From an uncultured Methylophaga sp. (GTDB lineage: Bacteria > Pseudomonadota > Gammaproteobacteria > Nitrosococcales > Methylophagaceae): a stretch of DNA of 64,000 nt. Under the pieces are notes generated by a model. The model worked only from the letters and a program-made list of their open reading frames with translations, did no database searches and was not told the origin of the DNA. Of the stretch, positions 6,715-15,804 are shown piece by piece. The stretch covers positions 124,001 through 188,000 of the forward strand of contig CAJXKF010000003.1 in the NCBI GenBank assembly GCA_913055695.1, given 5' to 3'. The translations under genes and the position numbers were made by a program. Every line of letters begins with the position of its first letter. Positions within the stretch are counted from its first letter, which is position 1.

Positions 6715-8511
6715 ATGAAAAAAATACAAGTCACCGATGTCATTCTGCGCGATGCCCACCAGTCGCTTATCGCCACCCGTATGCGCACCGACGATATGCT
6801 GCCGATTTGCGATAAGCTCGATAAGGTCGGTTTCTGGTCGCTGGAAGTCTGGGGCGGTGCAACCTTCGATGCCTGTGTCCGTTATCTGAAAGAAGATCCC
6901 TGGCAGCGTCTGCGCCAGCTGAAACAGGCCTTGCCCAACACCCGTCTGCAAATGCTGCTGCGTGGTCAGAACCTTCTGGGTTACCGTCATTACGCAGATG
7001 ATGTGGTCACCGCTTTTGTCGAACGCGCAGCGGAAAACGGCATTGATGTGTTCCGGATTTTTGATGCACTGAATGATCTGCGTAATCTCGAAACAGCCAT
7101 GCAGGCAGTCAAAAAAGCCGGCAAGCATGCCCAGGGTACCATCGCCTATACCACCAGCCCGGTTCATACACCGGAGCTGTTCGTACAGCAGGCTAAAGAT
7201 CTGCAGAATATGGGCGCCGACTCGATTGCGATTAAAGACATGGCCGGCCTGCTCGCGCCTTATCCGACTTATGATTTAGTCAAAGCGATTAAATCCGAAG
7301 TTGATTTGCCGCTGGTCATTCACAGCCATGCTACTTCGGGTCTGGCCGCACAATGTCAGCTCAAAGCGATTGAGGCCGGTGCCGACCGCATTGATACCGC
7401 GATCTCCTCATTCGCCTGGGGTACCAGTCATCCTGCCACCGAATCACAGGTCGCAGCACTGAAGAACACCGACTATGACACGGGACTGGATTTAGTCCTG
7501 TTATCCGAAATTGCTGATTATTTCAACGAAGTTCGCAAAAAATACCACCAGTTTGAGAGTGAGTTCACTCGCGAGGATGTCTCGGTACAGATTAATCAGG
7601 TACCGGGCGGCATGATGTCGAATCTGGCCAATCAGCTGAAAGAACAGAACGCACTGGACCGGATCCGAGACGTGTTTGCTGAAATCCCGCGGGTACGTGA
7701 AGATCTGGGCTATCCACCACTGGTCACCCCGACTTCACAAATTGTCGGCACCCAGGCCGTCTATAACGTGCTCGCCGGTGAGCGCTACAAAACCATCACC
7801 AATGAAGTGAAGCGCTATCTGCAGGGCGGTTACGGTCAGCCGCCGGCTGCTGTCAATCGCGACCTGCAGAAGAAAGCGGTGGGCAATGAGGAAATTATCG
7901 AGTTCCGCCCCGCTGATGCGCTGAAACCGGAACTGAATAAACTGCGCGCGGACATTGGTGAACTGGCGCAAAGCGAAGAAGATGTGCTGACTTACGCGAT
8001 GTTCCCCGATCTGGGTCGTGAATTTCTGCAGCAACGCCGCGATGGCACCCTGAAACCGGAACCGCTGCTGCCTGCTTCACAAGCCAGCTCGGGCAGCAAG
8101 GAACCGATAGCCACGGAATTTAAAGTCGACGTGCATGGCGAGAGCTATGATATCGCGATTACCGGTGTCGGTGATGTCGGCGGCGGTAAACGCAAATTCT
8201 ATATTTCTCTGGACGGCATGCCGGAGGAAGTCACCTTTGAAGCGCTCAATGAATACGTCAGTGAGAGCGGTGGCGGTGGCCGCAAAAAAGCCGCCAATCC
8301 CGGTGATGCCAGCGCACCGTTGCCCGGTAATGTGGTTGATGTGCTGGTCAAGGAAGGTGACAGCGTCGAAGCAGGCCAGGCACTGCTGGTGATGGAAGCC
8401 ATGAAAATGGAAACCGAGCTGATGGCCAATATTGCCGGTACTGTTCAGGCTGTCCATGTTAAGAAGGGAGACCGTGTCACCCCCGGTGAAACCCTGATTG
8501 AAATTGCCTGA
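6715..8511 (+). CDS. pycB: Pyruvate carboxylase subunit B (carboxyltransferase and biotin carrier)
   Basis: Transfers CO2 from carboxybiotin to pyruvate. The 598 residues hold a carboxyltransferase TIM barrel (DVILRDAHQSL at residues 8-18; metal/active-site stretch IHSHATSG), a conserved PYC/OADA domain, a Ser/Gly/Lys linker, and a C-terminal biotinyl domain with biotin-acceptor Lys564 in MEAMKM. It resembles the alpha subunit of oxaloacetate decarboxylase, but no membrane beta or gamma subunit gene is nearby. Together with pycA next door, carboxylase direction is favoured. A 13-bp hairpin follows. Confidence 0.93.
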   Translation: MKKIQVTDVILRDAHQSLIATRMRTDDMLPICDKLDKVGFWSLEVWGGATFDACVRYLKEDPWQRLRQLKQALPNTRLQMLLRGQNLLGYRHYADDVVTAFVERAAENGIDVFRIFDALNDLRNLETAMQAVKKAGKHAQGTIAYTTSPVHTPELFVQQAKDLQNMGADSIAIKDMAGLLAPYPTYDLVKAIKSEVDLPLVIHSHATSGLAAQCQLKAIEAGADRIDTAISSFAWGTSHPATESQVAALKNTDYDTGLDLVLLSEIADYFNEVRKKYHQFESEFTREDVSVQINQVPGGMMSNLANQLKEQNALDRIRDVFAEIPRVREDLGYPPLVTPTSQIVGTQAVYNVLAGERYKTITNEVKRYLQGGYGQPPAAVNRDLQKKAVGNEEIIEFRPADALKPELNKLRADIGELAQSEEDVLTYAMFPDLGREFLQQRRDGTLKPEPLLPASQASSGSKEPIATEFKVDVHGESYDIAITGVGDVGGGKRKFYISLDGMPEEVTFEALNEYVSESGGGGRKKAANPGDASAPLPGNVVDVLVKEGDSVEAGQALLVMEAMKMETELMANIAGTVQAVHVKKGDRVTPGETLIEIA

Positions 8512-8524
8512 GCAGGGGCAGTAA

Positions 8525-8556
8525 GCCGGATTCAGCAGGATCTTGCTGAATCCGGC
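8525..8556. terminator. Hairpin between convergent pycB and slp
   Basis: A perfect 13-bp stem (GCCGGATTCAGCA with TGCTGAATCCGGC) and 6-base loop, without a T-run. It is placed where convergent transcripts end. Confidence 0.6.
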
Positions 8557-8567
8557 GCTCACTCGCT

Positions 8568-9113
8568 TTACCAGTAGTATCCGTGGCGATAGTACCAGTG
8601 CGATCGCCAATGCGGATAAGTCACACCGTAGCCGAAGCGATCGTAGTAATAGGGATAGTCATACCAGTAGGGATCACGATAATAGTTCTGTGGCTGCCAG
8701 CGATACATATCAGCGATATCAATCACCGGCACCGTCATCGATTTTTTATCGATATTGATGGTTTTCTGCCCGGCGATATTGCCTGCAATGGTTACCAGGG
8801 TGCCGGATTTGTAAATATACGGGTCGATAAAATCGTCAGTCCTGGCCAGGAAACGCCCCTGACTGCGGCTGTCATCATCAGGACGGGCATAGCTGTTGAG
8901 TGGAAACTGAACCACATGCAGTGTCGAGCCCTTTTCATCATTTTCCACTTTGACGATCTGGCCGCCCCAGCGAACCGGTTCACCCAGATGGCTATCTGCC
9001 TTGCCTTTAATCTGGGCCAGTTGCCAGTCAGGCTGAGGTGCTTCTTTGATAGCAACGGGCAAACTGCTGCAACCCGCCAGCATAAGAAATAAAACAGGTA
9101 TAAGCGCTTTCAT
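8568..9113 (-). CDS. slp: Slp-family outer-membrane lipoprotein
   Basis: A 181-residue lipoprotein. The start at 9113 gives a short signal with lipobox LMLAGC; a start at 9191 would add 26 non-signal residues. The body resembles Slp/YeaY starvation-inducible lipoproteins (DSHLGEPVRWGGQIVKVEN, SQGRFLA, a strand-rich OB-like fold). The C-terminus is unusual: about 35 residues very rich in Tyr, Trp and His (YYRDPYWYDYPYYYDRFGYG). Slp proteins sit on the inner face of the outer membrane and are induced in stationary phase; the exact role is unclear. Confidence 0.85.
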   Translation of the reverse strand: MKALIPVLFLMLAGCSSLPVAIKEAPQPDWQLAQIKGKADSHLGEPVRWGGQIVKVENDEKGSTLHVVQFPLNSYARPDDDSRSQGRFLARTDDFIDPYIYKSGTLVTIAGNIAGQKTINIDKKSMTVPVIDIADMYRWQPQNYYRDPYWYDYPYYYDRFGYGVTYPHWRSHWYYRHGYYW

Positions 9114-9200
9114 TTGGCCTCCAGCTCTGATGCGCAAAGAATCAGTATTCTTGCTGCTTTGACTGTTGACCGGGCTGGGGAGTTTCCGCAAGCTTAGTCT

Positions 9201-10064
9201 TCAGAATCCACCGAACTGGCCATGATAGCTGTCCAGCAAATCGGCCATCATTTCATCGAAATCGATATCACTCATGCCCAGATGTGTCAGCACCAGTTCC
9301 GAGGTCATCGGCCATTCACTGTCGGTTTTGCCGTATTTGTAGCGGGTGGCAGCAGCCGAGGCAATCTTCATCAGGGCATACAAATCCTGCTGCTGTTCCG
9401 TAGTCAGTCTGTCTGTCAGAAAGTTGGGGTCATGGTGACGCAGAATCAGCTCACACAATGATTTGGGCAGATGCCAGGATGAGGCGACAAAATAACCGAC
9501 GATGGCATGATTGGTCTGATAATGCGCTTCCTCCACCTCGGTAAAACAGTGATGCGGGGAGTGATTGGCTTCATACAGGACATCACGGTAATTGCTGTAT
9601 TTCATCGCCATCAGGGGGATACCGCAGTCACGGAATAAACTCAGCGCATAGAGGGCGTCTTCATCAACGTCGACCTTGGCGGACAAATATTCCAGCACAA
9701 AACGCGACATCGTCGCGACTTCCATCGTGTTATCCCAGAACTTCTCCAGCGAGATCGAGGCCTTGCCGCTGCTCGACTGGCGCAGTGCGAAATAAGTCAC
9801 CAGGTGCGTCAGCCGGTCTGCACCGAGCATAACCACCGCCTGCCGAATATCAGACAATTCGCGTTTGAGACCGAACACCGGAGAATTGACCGTTTTCAAA
9901 ACCACTGCAGCCAGTGCCACATCCTGGCTGATGAGTTCCGCATAAACCCGGGGATCCTGATCTTCTTTCGCCAGTTCCTGTTGCAGTGAAATCAGCAATG
10001 CCGGTTTGGGTGGGATGCTGAAACTATCGATAATGTTTTTGGCTTTGCTGTCGGTAATTTGCAT
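9201..10064 (-). CDS. HDOD-domain signalling protein
   Basis: A 287-residue protein made mainly of one HDOD domain (SIPPKPALLISLQQELAKEDQDPRVYAELISQDVALAAVVLKTVNSPVFG). HDOD is an HD-related fold without the full metal-binding set and usually acts as an output or scaffold in signalling. It lies five bases after the 1126-residue GGDEF/EAL gene, so the two are probably co-translated and act in the same cyclic-di-GMP circuit. The partner and molecular activity are unknown. Confidence 0.85.
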   Translation of the reverse strand: MQITDSKAKNIIDSFSIPPKPALLISLQQELAKEDQDPRVYAELISQDVALAAVVLKTVNSPVFGLKRELSDIRQAVVMLGADRLTHLVTYFALRQSSSGKASISLEKFWDNTMEVATMSRFVLEYLSAKVDVDEDALYALSLFRDCGIPLMAMKYSNYRDVLYEANHSPHHCFTEVEEAHYQTNHAIVGYFVASSWHLPKSLCELILRHHDPNFLTDRLTTEQQQDLYALMKIASAAATRYKYGKTDSEWPMTSELVLTHLGMSDIDFDEMMADLLDSYHGQFGGF

Positions 10065-10069
10065 GTTCT

Positions 10070-13000
10070 TTAATCTAAGACTTCCTGCTGGGGATGATTA
10101 TCTTCTTGCTGCGGCTGGCTGGCAATCTGTTTGAGTGAGGCTTGAGCACTGTTGATGATCTCCTGCATCGCCTCGAAGCGAGCGACCATGTCATCCAGAT
10201 ACTGGCGGCTTTTTGCCGCCTGTCCGGTCATGCTCAGTTCCCGGATTTTAATGGCAATCTGATGCCAGGCTGTGTGGGCCTGTTCCAGTCGGGCCAGCCA
10301 CAAGGCATCGAACAGCCCCTGGCTTTTGACCCGCTGTATCCAGCTGCCACAGTGACATTTACGCTGATCGATGATAGGCCAGCTCTCGGCCTCTTCACCG
10401 GCGTGGTTCATGGCCGTCACAAACTGCTGATACCAGCGCTGGGAAGTCAGCTCGAACAGATACAAAGCCTGTTGTCTTGCGGTCAGCGGTCTGGCGGCAC
10501 ATTGTATCCACTCAGGCTCAGCCTGATAGTGTTTAAGCCAGTCCGGGACTTTGTCAGCGGCCATCGGCCTCGCAATCCCATAGCCCTGGGCATGTTCGCA
10601 GCCGATCATCAGCAACATCAGACCATGCTCAACCGTCTCGACCCCTTCTGCGATGACCTGCCGGTTAAAGGCTTCAGCCAGCCCGCTGACACCATCAACT
10701 ATCGTGTAATCCTGCGGGTCATCCAGCATATCGCGGACAAAGCTCTGATCAATTTTGATAGTACTCGCGGTCAGGTGCCGCAGATGGGTCAATGAGGAAT
10801 AACCGGTACCGAAATCATCCAGAGCCACCGAAACGCCCAGCACATCACGGCATAACTTGATGACCTTGGAAATCGCGGCAATATCACCCAGCGCACTGGT
10901 TTCGACAACTTCCAGCTGCAGGTAACGGGAATCCAGCTGAGGATGCTGGGCCAGTGCTATCTCGACATCGTCAATGAAATGGACTGACTGCAGGTGTGAA
11001 GTCGAAATGTTAACGCTCACTTCTATTTTCAGCCCATTCTGATGCCATGCCTCAAGCTGGGAAAGCGCTTGTTTCAATACCCACTGACCCATTTCAATTT
11101 CAATTTCGGTGTCCGCTATCAGTGGCAGAAAATGTGATGGCGATAATAAACCACGCTCGGGGTGCTGCCAGCGAATCAGGGCTTCCATGCCGAATACATG
11201 GCCGCTGCGCATATTCAGTTTGGGCTGATAGAACAGGCAGAACTGTTCATCATTAAGGGCCTGACGGATTTGTTGCTGCCATTGCTGCTTTTCCATGGTC
11301 TGGCGGTTATGTGCCGGATTGAACAGCTTGTAGGTGTTGCGGCCCGACATTTTCGCCTGGTACATGGTCTGATCAGCATGACGCAAAAGCGTATCCAGAT
11401 CGGCATTATCACTGGGATAGAAGGTCACACCACTGGAAGCACTGATTTCCAGCCTCAGGTCATTAACGCTGTATGGCTGTGACAGAGACTCATGAATTCG
11501 CCGCAGCAGGAATTCACATTCATCCTGCGAATCAATATCACGGAACAGAATGGCAAACTCATCACCGCCAAAGCGGGAAATGGTGTCTTCATCTCTGACA
11601 TTGGCCCGCAGCCGCATGGCAACTTCGATCAGCAACTGGTCACCCACTTCGTGGCCGTAGGTATCATTGACCGGCTTGAAGTTGTCCAGGTCCAGAAAGC
11701 AAATTGCCAGCAGGGTCTCGGTACGTTTGCTGTGTGCCATGGCCTGGGTGAAACGATCGGCAAACAGCACACGATTGGGCAGCTTGGTCAGCACATCGTA
11801 GTGGGCCATCAGTTCCAGCGTTTCCTGCTGCTGCTTGGTCTGGGTAATGTCCGAAAACAGGCCGACAAAATGCCGGCTCTGACCATCATCATCGGTCAGC
11901 GCGGAAATGGTCAGCAATTCGGCATACAGTTCGCCGTTTTTACGCCGGTTCCAGACTTCGCCCTGCCAGTAGCCATGTTCACTAATCGCGGCCCACATGC
12001 GGCTGAAAAATTCCGGCGTATGTCTGCCCGAATTCAGAATATGCGGGCCTTTGCCAATCACTTCCTCGCGGCTATAACCGGTGATTTCGCAGAATGCCGG
12101 ATTCACATCGGTAATGATCCCGTCCATATCGGTGATGATGATGCCTTCATGTGCCTGATTGAACACCCGTGATGAAAATCGCAACTGTTCTTCTGCTTCC
12201 TTGCGCACCGTGATGTCATAGACTACCAGCAGCATTTCAGGCTCCAGCGTGTCCTGCAGCATGGAAATACTGAGTAAAGCCACCTTGCGCTGGCGGTTTT
12301 TGGTCAGCAGTTCCAGTTCCATCGGTTCAACCGTGGTATCCGTATCCTTGAGCTGTGAACGGCGTTTGCCCAGATAGTTTTTGAACTCATGCTGATAATA
12401 CTTGGGCTGGGTGGTCATTTCCCACCAGCTGTTCATCGACTGAATTTCCTCCAGATCGAAGCCGTAGGTATCAGTGAACGCCTGATTGATAAAGCTGATC
12501 TGCTTGTTCTCATTGAGCAGCATATAGGGCACAGGAGAACTTTCAATCAGGTTCTGGAATTTGATATTGGCCAGTGACGCCGCAAAGATGAAACGGATAA
12601 ACAGTGCCAGCAGCAGGAACAAAGCAGAAGCAATGCCATAGATCAGTATTCTTTTCTGCCAGTAATCCGGCGGTAACTGTGACCAGCCACCGACCGGTTC
12701 CGCTGCCAGCAGCCATTCACCCTCGGGCAGCTTCAATGTCTGTACCAGGCTGTTGTCATCAAACAGGGCAGGATCACCATAAAACACCTTGCCCAACCGT
12801 CCCAGACTGTCAGCGCCACGGATAGCGAGGTTAATGGGCATATCAGCATCCAGCAGACCGCTTTTTTCAAAAAAGCGCTGGATATCAATGACCGCCGAGA
12901 TCAGTCCCCAGAAATAATCTTCGCCGCTGTCTTCATGCTGCAGAAAAACCGGAATACGGGTGATTAATCCGACACCGCCCTGTTTGAGATCCACCGGTCC

Positions 13001-13450
13001 CGCCAGCACCAGGTTGCCGGTGCGTCTGGCACGGTCGGCAGCCTCGAACTGATCAGCCACTTCGCGGTAATCGAGTCCAATTGCAGCTTCGTTGCCCGCC
13101 ATCGGATACATATAGCGGATCACCATATCGGGGGCAGCAGCGATATTTCGTATTTCCGACTCACTGTTAACCAGATGTGCCACCGCACGGGCATATTGCG
13201 CCTGGCTCAGATCAGGATTAATCGCAAACAGGCCCGGCAGGCCTCTGACGATCTGAATATGGTTCTGCAGATTGGTAAACAGCCGGTTGTGATAGCGACT
13301 GAGATGAGTGCGGGTCTCGTTCAGCAGTTCCGCCCGGTAACTCTGAACCAGACTATGGCTGACATAGGCTGCAGCGATAAAAAGCATCACCGCCAACACT
13401 GTCAGGATGCTGTAAAAAGCGAGTTTGGTAGAGATATTTACTTGCATCAA
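10070..13450 (-). CDS. CHASE-PAS-GGDEF-EAL protein with C-terminal zinc-binding CZB-like domain
   Basis: A 1126-residue inner-membrane protein for cyclic-di-GMP turnover. In order: membrane helix (about 11-32), periplasmic CHASE sensor (DMVIRYMYPMAGNEAAIG... LVLAGPVDL), second helix (about 268-290), two PAS domains, GGDEF (RFGGDEFAILF, with I-site R-x-x-D as RDED), EAL (MEALIRWQHPE, DDFGTGYSSL), then a C-terminal segment with CHCGSWI and HTAWH. The last two fit the Cys and H-x3-H ligands of the chemoreceptor zinc-binding (CZB) domain. Both catalytic motifs look intact. Zinc or redox sensing in addition to the CHASE ligand is inferred. It is first gene of an operon with the HDOD gene. Confidence 0.9.
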   Translation of the reverse strand: MMQVNISTKLAFYSILTVLAVMLFIAAAYVSHSLVQSYRAELLNETRTHLSRYHNRLFTNLQNHIQIVRGLPGLFAINPDLSQAQYARAVAHLVNSESEIRNIAAAPDMVIRYMYPMAGNEAAIGLDYREVADQFEAADRARRTGNLVLAGPVDLKQGGVGLITRIPVFLQHEDSGEDYFWGLISAVIDIQRFFEKSGLLDADMPINLAIRGADSLGRLGKVFYGDPALFDDNSLVQTLKLPEGEWLLAAEPVGGWSQLPPDYWQKRILIYGIASALFLLLALFIRFIFAASLANIKFQNLIESSPVPYMLLNENKQISFINQAFTDTYGFDLEEIQSMNSWWEMTTQPKYYQHEFKNYLGKRRSQLKDTDTTVEPMELELLTKNRQRKVALLSISMLQDTLEPEMLLVVYDITVRKEAEEQLRFSSRVFNQAHEGIIITDMDGIITDVNPAFCEITGYSREEVIGKGPHILNSGRHTPEFFSRMWAAISEHGYWQGEVWNRRKNGELYAELLTISALTDDDGQSRHFVGLFSDITQTKQQQETLELMAHYDVLTKLPNRVLFADRFTQAMAHSKRTETLLAICFLDLDNFKPVNDTYGHEVGDQLLIEVAMRLRANVRDEDTISRFGGDEFAILFRDIDSQDECEFLLRRIHESLSQPYSVNDLRLEISASSGVTFYPSDNADLDTLLRHADQTMYQAKMSGRNTYKLFNPAHNRQTMEKQQWQQQIRQALNDEQFCLFYQPKLNMRSGHVFGMEALIRWQHPERGLLSPSHFLPLIADTEIEIEMGQWVLKQALSQLEAWHQNGLKIEVSVNISTSHLQSVHFIDDVEIALAQHPQLDSRYLQLEVVETSALGDIAAISKVIKLCRDVLGVSVALDDFGTGYSSLTHLRHLTASTIKIDQSFVRDMLDDPQDYTIVDGVSGLAEAFNRQVIAEGVETVEHGLMLLMIGCEHAQGYGIARPMAADKVPDWLKHYQAEPEWIQCAARPLTARQQALYLFELTSQRWYQQFVTAMNHAGEEAESWPIIDQRKCHCGSWIQRVKSQGLFDALWLARLEQAHTAWHQIAIKIRELSMTGQAAKSRQYLDDMVARFEAMQEIINSAQASLKQIASQPQQEDNHPQQEVLD

Positions 13451-13543
13451 CCGACTGTTGCAGGATCAGTGCTTAAGGGCATTACGATTGCCATGATGAG
13501 CTCCATGCTGAGCCAGTGCTCATTATATGCACGGCTGTGATTA

Positions 13544-14758
13544 TTATGTCGATTCAGTTTTTAGCCCCGGCGCTTCAGGCGAAAGGCCGGCCACTACAAC
13601 CTGATTTCTTCCCTGTTGCTTGGCCTGATAAAGCGCGTTATCAGCCAGGGTAACCGGGTCGGAGAGACTGTCGACGTTGCTGGCATCGATAATCACTGCG
13701 CCAATACTGATGGTGCACTGTATCGTGCTCCGCTGATGATGAATGATCGTCTTGGCAGCAATCTGCCTGATCCGCTCACTGACTTCCAGCAGTTGTTCAT
13801 AACTGGTATCGGGCATCACAATCAGAAACTCTTCACCACCATAACGGCCGATATAGGTATCTTTTCGCAGCGCACTTTCCACCGCGTCGATGATCTTGCT
13901 CAGCACTCTATCACCAACCCGGTGACCATAGTTGTCATTCACGCGCTTGAAATGATCCAGATCAATCATCATCAGTGCCAGAGGTCGACCGGTCCGGGAT
14001 ACTTTGGCGATGGACTTATCCAGCAGATCCAGAATCACACGGCGAGTCAGCACTCCGGTGAGCGCATCATAAGAGGCCAGCCTCTCCAGATCCCGCCGCA
14101 GATTATCCTGTGTCATCACAATCAGGCCAAAGGCGATAAATACCGTCGCCAGCAGATTAACGGTCAGATAATGTGCCTGCGCGCCCTGATAGCTCAGTAT
14201 CGACATTGCTGCTGTGGTTTCCGGCTCCACCAGCGCAGTCAAAGCCCTTAATATCGCGGCTATCACCGACATCATCAGCGATACTGACAGAATCCATTCA
14301 CCCAGGCGCCAGCTTCTCATTGACTGACGACTGATCATGATCAGCACCCAGCAGAAAATCGCCACCGTGCAGATGATAGTTACCATCACCCGTGCCGAAA
14401 AACTGGGGTTGAGGAAGGTGAAATAGATAAAAGCCACCAGACAGAAGCTGAGATACCAGCGGTAAAAGCCACGTCGAACCGGCTGGTTTTTAAGCCTGCT
14501 GACGCCATCAGCAATCATCAACACAGCGAGACAGAGCGCCGTGTCAGCCAGTACTACGGTAATAAGCGGGTGCAGCAGCCCCCGCATCAGCAGCAGCAAA
14601 GCAAACAGCGTGAAAAAACCGTAGGCCCAGGCGAAGGATAAAACGCCATTGACTACCGCATACACGCCCCTGTGGATGGAAAAAAACACCACTGTGATGA
14701 GCCCGGTAAACATCCCTGTGAGCACAAAAATGGTTTTCGCATCAAGGAATTCAGTCAT
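13544..14758 (-). CDS. Membrane-bound diguanylate cyclase (GGDEF)
   Basis: Makes cyclic-di-GMP from two GTP. A 404-residue protein from the ATG at 14758, chosen because GGAGG lies five bases upstream; longer starts up to 14869 lack this. Several hydrophobic helices (about residues 8-220, starting FVLTGMFTGLITVVFF) precede the GGDEF domain with active motif RYGGEEFLIVMPD. The position of the inhibitory I-site reads R-x-x-T (RKDT), so product inhibition may be absent. It is divergent from the MotB-like gene. Confidence 0.87.
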   Translation of the reverse strand: MTEFLDAKTIFVLTGMFTGLITVVFFSIHRGVYAVVNGVLSFAWAYGFFTLFALLLLMRGLLHPLITVVLADTALCLAVLMIADGVSRLKNQPVRRGFYRWYLSFCLVAFIYFTFLNPSFSARVMVTIICTVAIFCWVLIMISRQSMRSWRLGEWILSVSLMMSVIAAILRALTALVEPETTAAMSILSYQGAQAHYLTVNLLATVFIAFGLIVMTQDNLRRDLERLASYDALTGVLTRRVILDLLDKSIAKVSRTGRPLALMMIDLDHFKRVNDNYGHRVGDRVLSKIIDAVESALRKDTYIGRYGGEEFLIVMPDTSYEQLLEVSERIRQIAAKTIIHHQRSTIQCTISIGAVIIDASNVDSLSDPVTLADNALYQAKQQGRNQVVVAGLSPEAPGLKTEST

Positions 14759-14916
14759 GCCAGCCTCCATTGCTTCAGCATAGCATAGCTTATTTACAGC
14801 GGTTTTATGCCAGACCCACACTGTCATTCTGCTATAAAATACGGAACTGAACTGATTGTATTTTGACAAAAAATCAAAACACGCTAGCCTGATAAAAACT
14901 CTCGATACTTTGCACT

Positions 14917-15726
14917 ATGAGCGTAGCCGAACCGGATGCTGATCGTCCCGCCCCCCGCACTGCGGCCAAGGACATCATTATTCCACGATATATGGGCACT
15001 TTTGCCGACTTGATGACCCTGTTGCTGTGCTTTTTTGTGCTGCTGGTGGCCATGGCAGAAATCGATGCCCTTAAATACAAAATGGTCGTCAAATCCATGG
15101 AAGATGCCTTTGGTGTTGACCGCCCCAAGCCGGAAGGTATCGTCAAGGCTACCAGTGTGATACAGCAGCGCTTTTCGCCGACACCGATTGACCCCACGCC
15201 GGTTGAGTCGGTGCGTCAGGCCTCGGTAACCGACAGTGAAGTATTGAAAACAGAAGATGCCGAGCTCTATCGCACTGCCAGAGCCAATAGCATCAGAGAC
15301 CGGCTGCAAAGCGCCCTGAAAACGGCTCTGGCGCAGGAACTTATCAGTCTGGAAACATTGCAGGACCGGGTCCTTATCCGCATCAATGAGCAGGCCTCTT
15401 TCCCCTCCGGCAGCGCTGCCTTGAAACCGGCCTTTACGCCGGTACTGCTGCAAATTGCGGAGGCTCTTGCCGAGATGGAAACCGAGTTTGTGGTCGCTGG
15501 TCACACTGATAATGTGCCTCTTCGCTCCGGGCTTTATCGCTCTAACTGGGAATTGTCCGGTGCCAGAGCCACTTCGGTGGTGCATGCCCTGCTCAATGAC
15601 CAGCGTCTGCGGGAAGACCAGTTCCGGATTGAAGCCTATGCCGACACCCAACCGCTGGAATCGAATGAAACCGCGGCCGGCCGCGCAATGAACCGTCGGG
15701 TTGAAATCGGCATCATAAACACATAG
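14917..15726 (+). CDS. MotB/OmpA-like stator protein without adjacent motA
   Basis: A 269-residue protein with MotB architecture: a short cytoplasmic N-terminus, a single membrane helix with Asp31 (TFADLMTLLLCFFVLLVAM) matching the proton-carrying Asp32 of E. coli MotB, a linker, and an OmpA-type peptidoglycan-binding domain (VVAGHTDNVPLRSGLYRSNWELSGARA). MotB normally pairs with MotA, but no MotA-like gene adjoins it. The upstream neighbour is a divergent diguanylate cyclase. It may be a second stator unit or an anchored accessory protein. The ribosome site is weak. Confidence 0.82.
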   Translation: MSVAEPDADRPAPRTAAKDIIIPRYMGTFADLMTLLLCFFVLLVAMAEIDALKYKMVVKSMEDAFGVDRPKPEGIVKATSVIQQRFSPTPIDPTPVESVRQASVTDSEVLKTEDAELYRTARANSIRDRLQSALKTALAQELISLETLQDRVLIRINEQASFPSGSAALKPAFTPVLLQIAEALAEMETEFVVAGHTDNVPLRSGLYRSNWELSGARATSVVHALLNDQRLREDQFRIEAYADTQPLESNETAAGRAMNRRVEIGIINT

Positions 15727-15804
15727 CCGTCAGTCAAATCATGGCGATATAATCGACTTAACGGCATCGATGAGAACCTTGCAACACAACGATAAGGACG
15801 CATC

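Noticed and set aside
6715-8511. Oxaloacetate decarboxylase alpha subunit
   Set aside because: No membrane beta or gamma subunit nearby, and the partner is a biotin carboxylase, so pyruvate carboxylase is favoured.
14917-15726. Reading this gene as outer-membrane OmpA
   Set aside because: The single N-terminal helix with a membrane Asp (TFADLMTLLL) and no signal cleavage site fits MotB, not an outer-membrane barrel.
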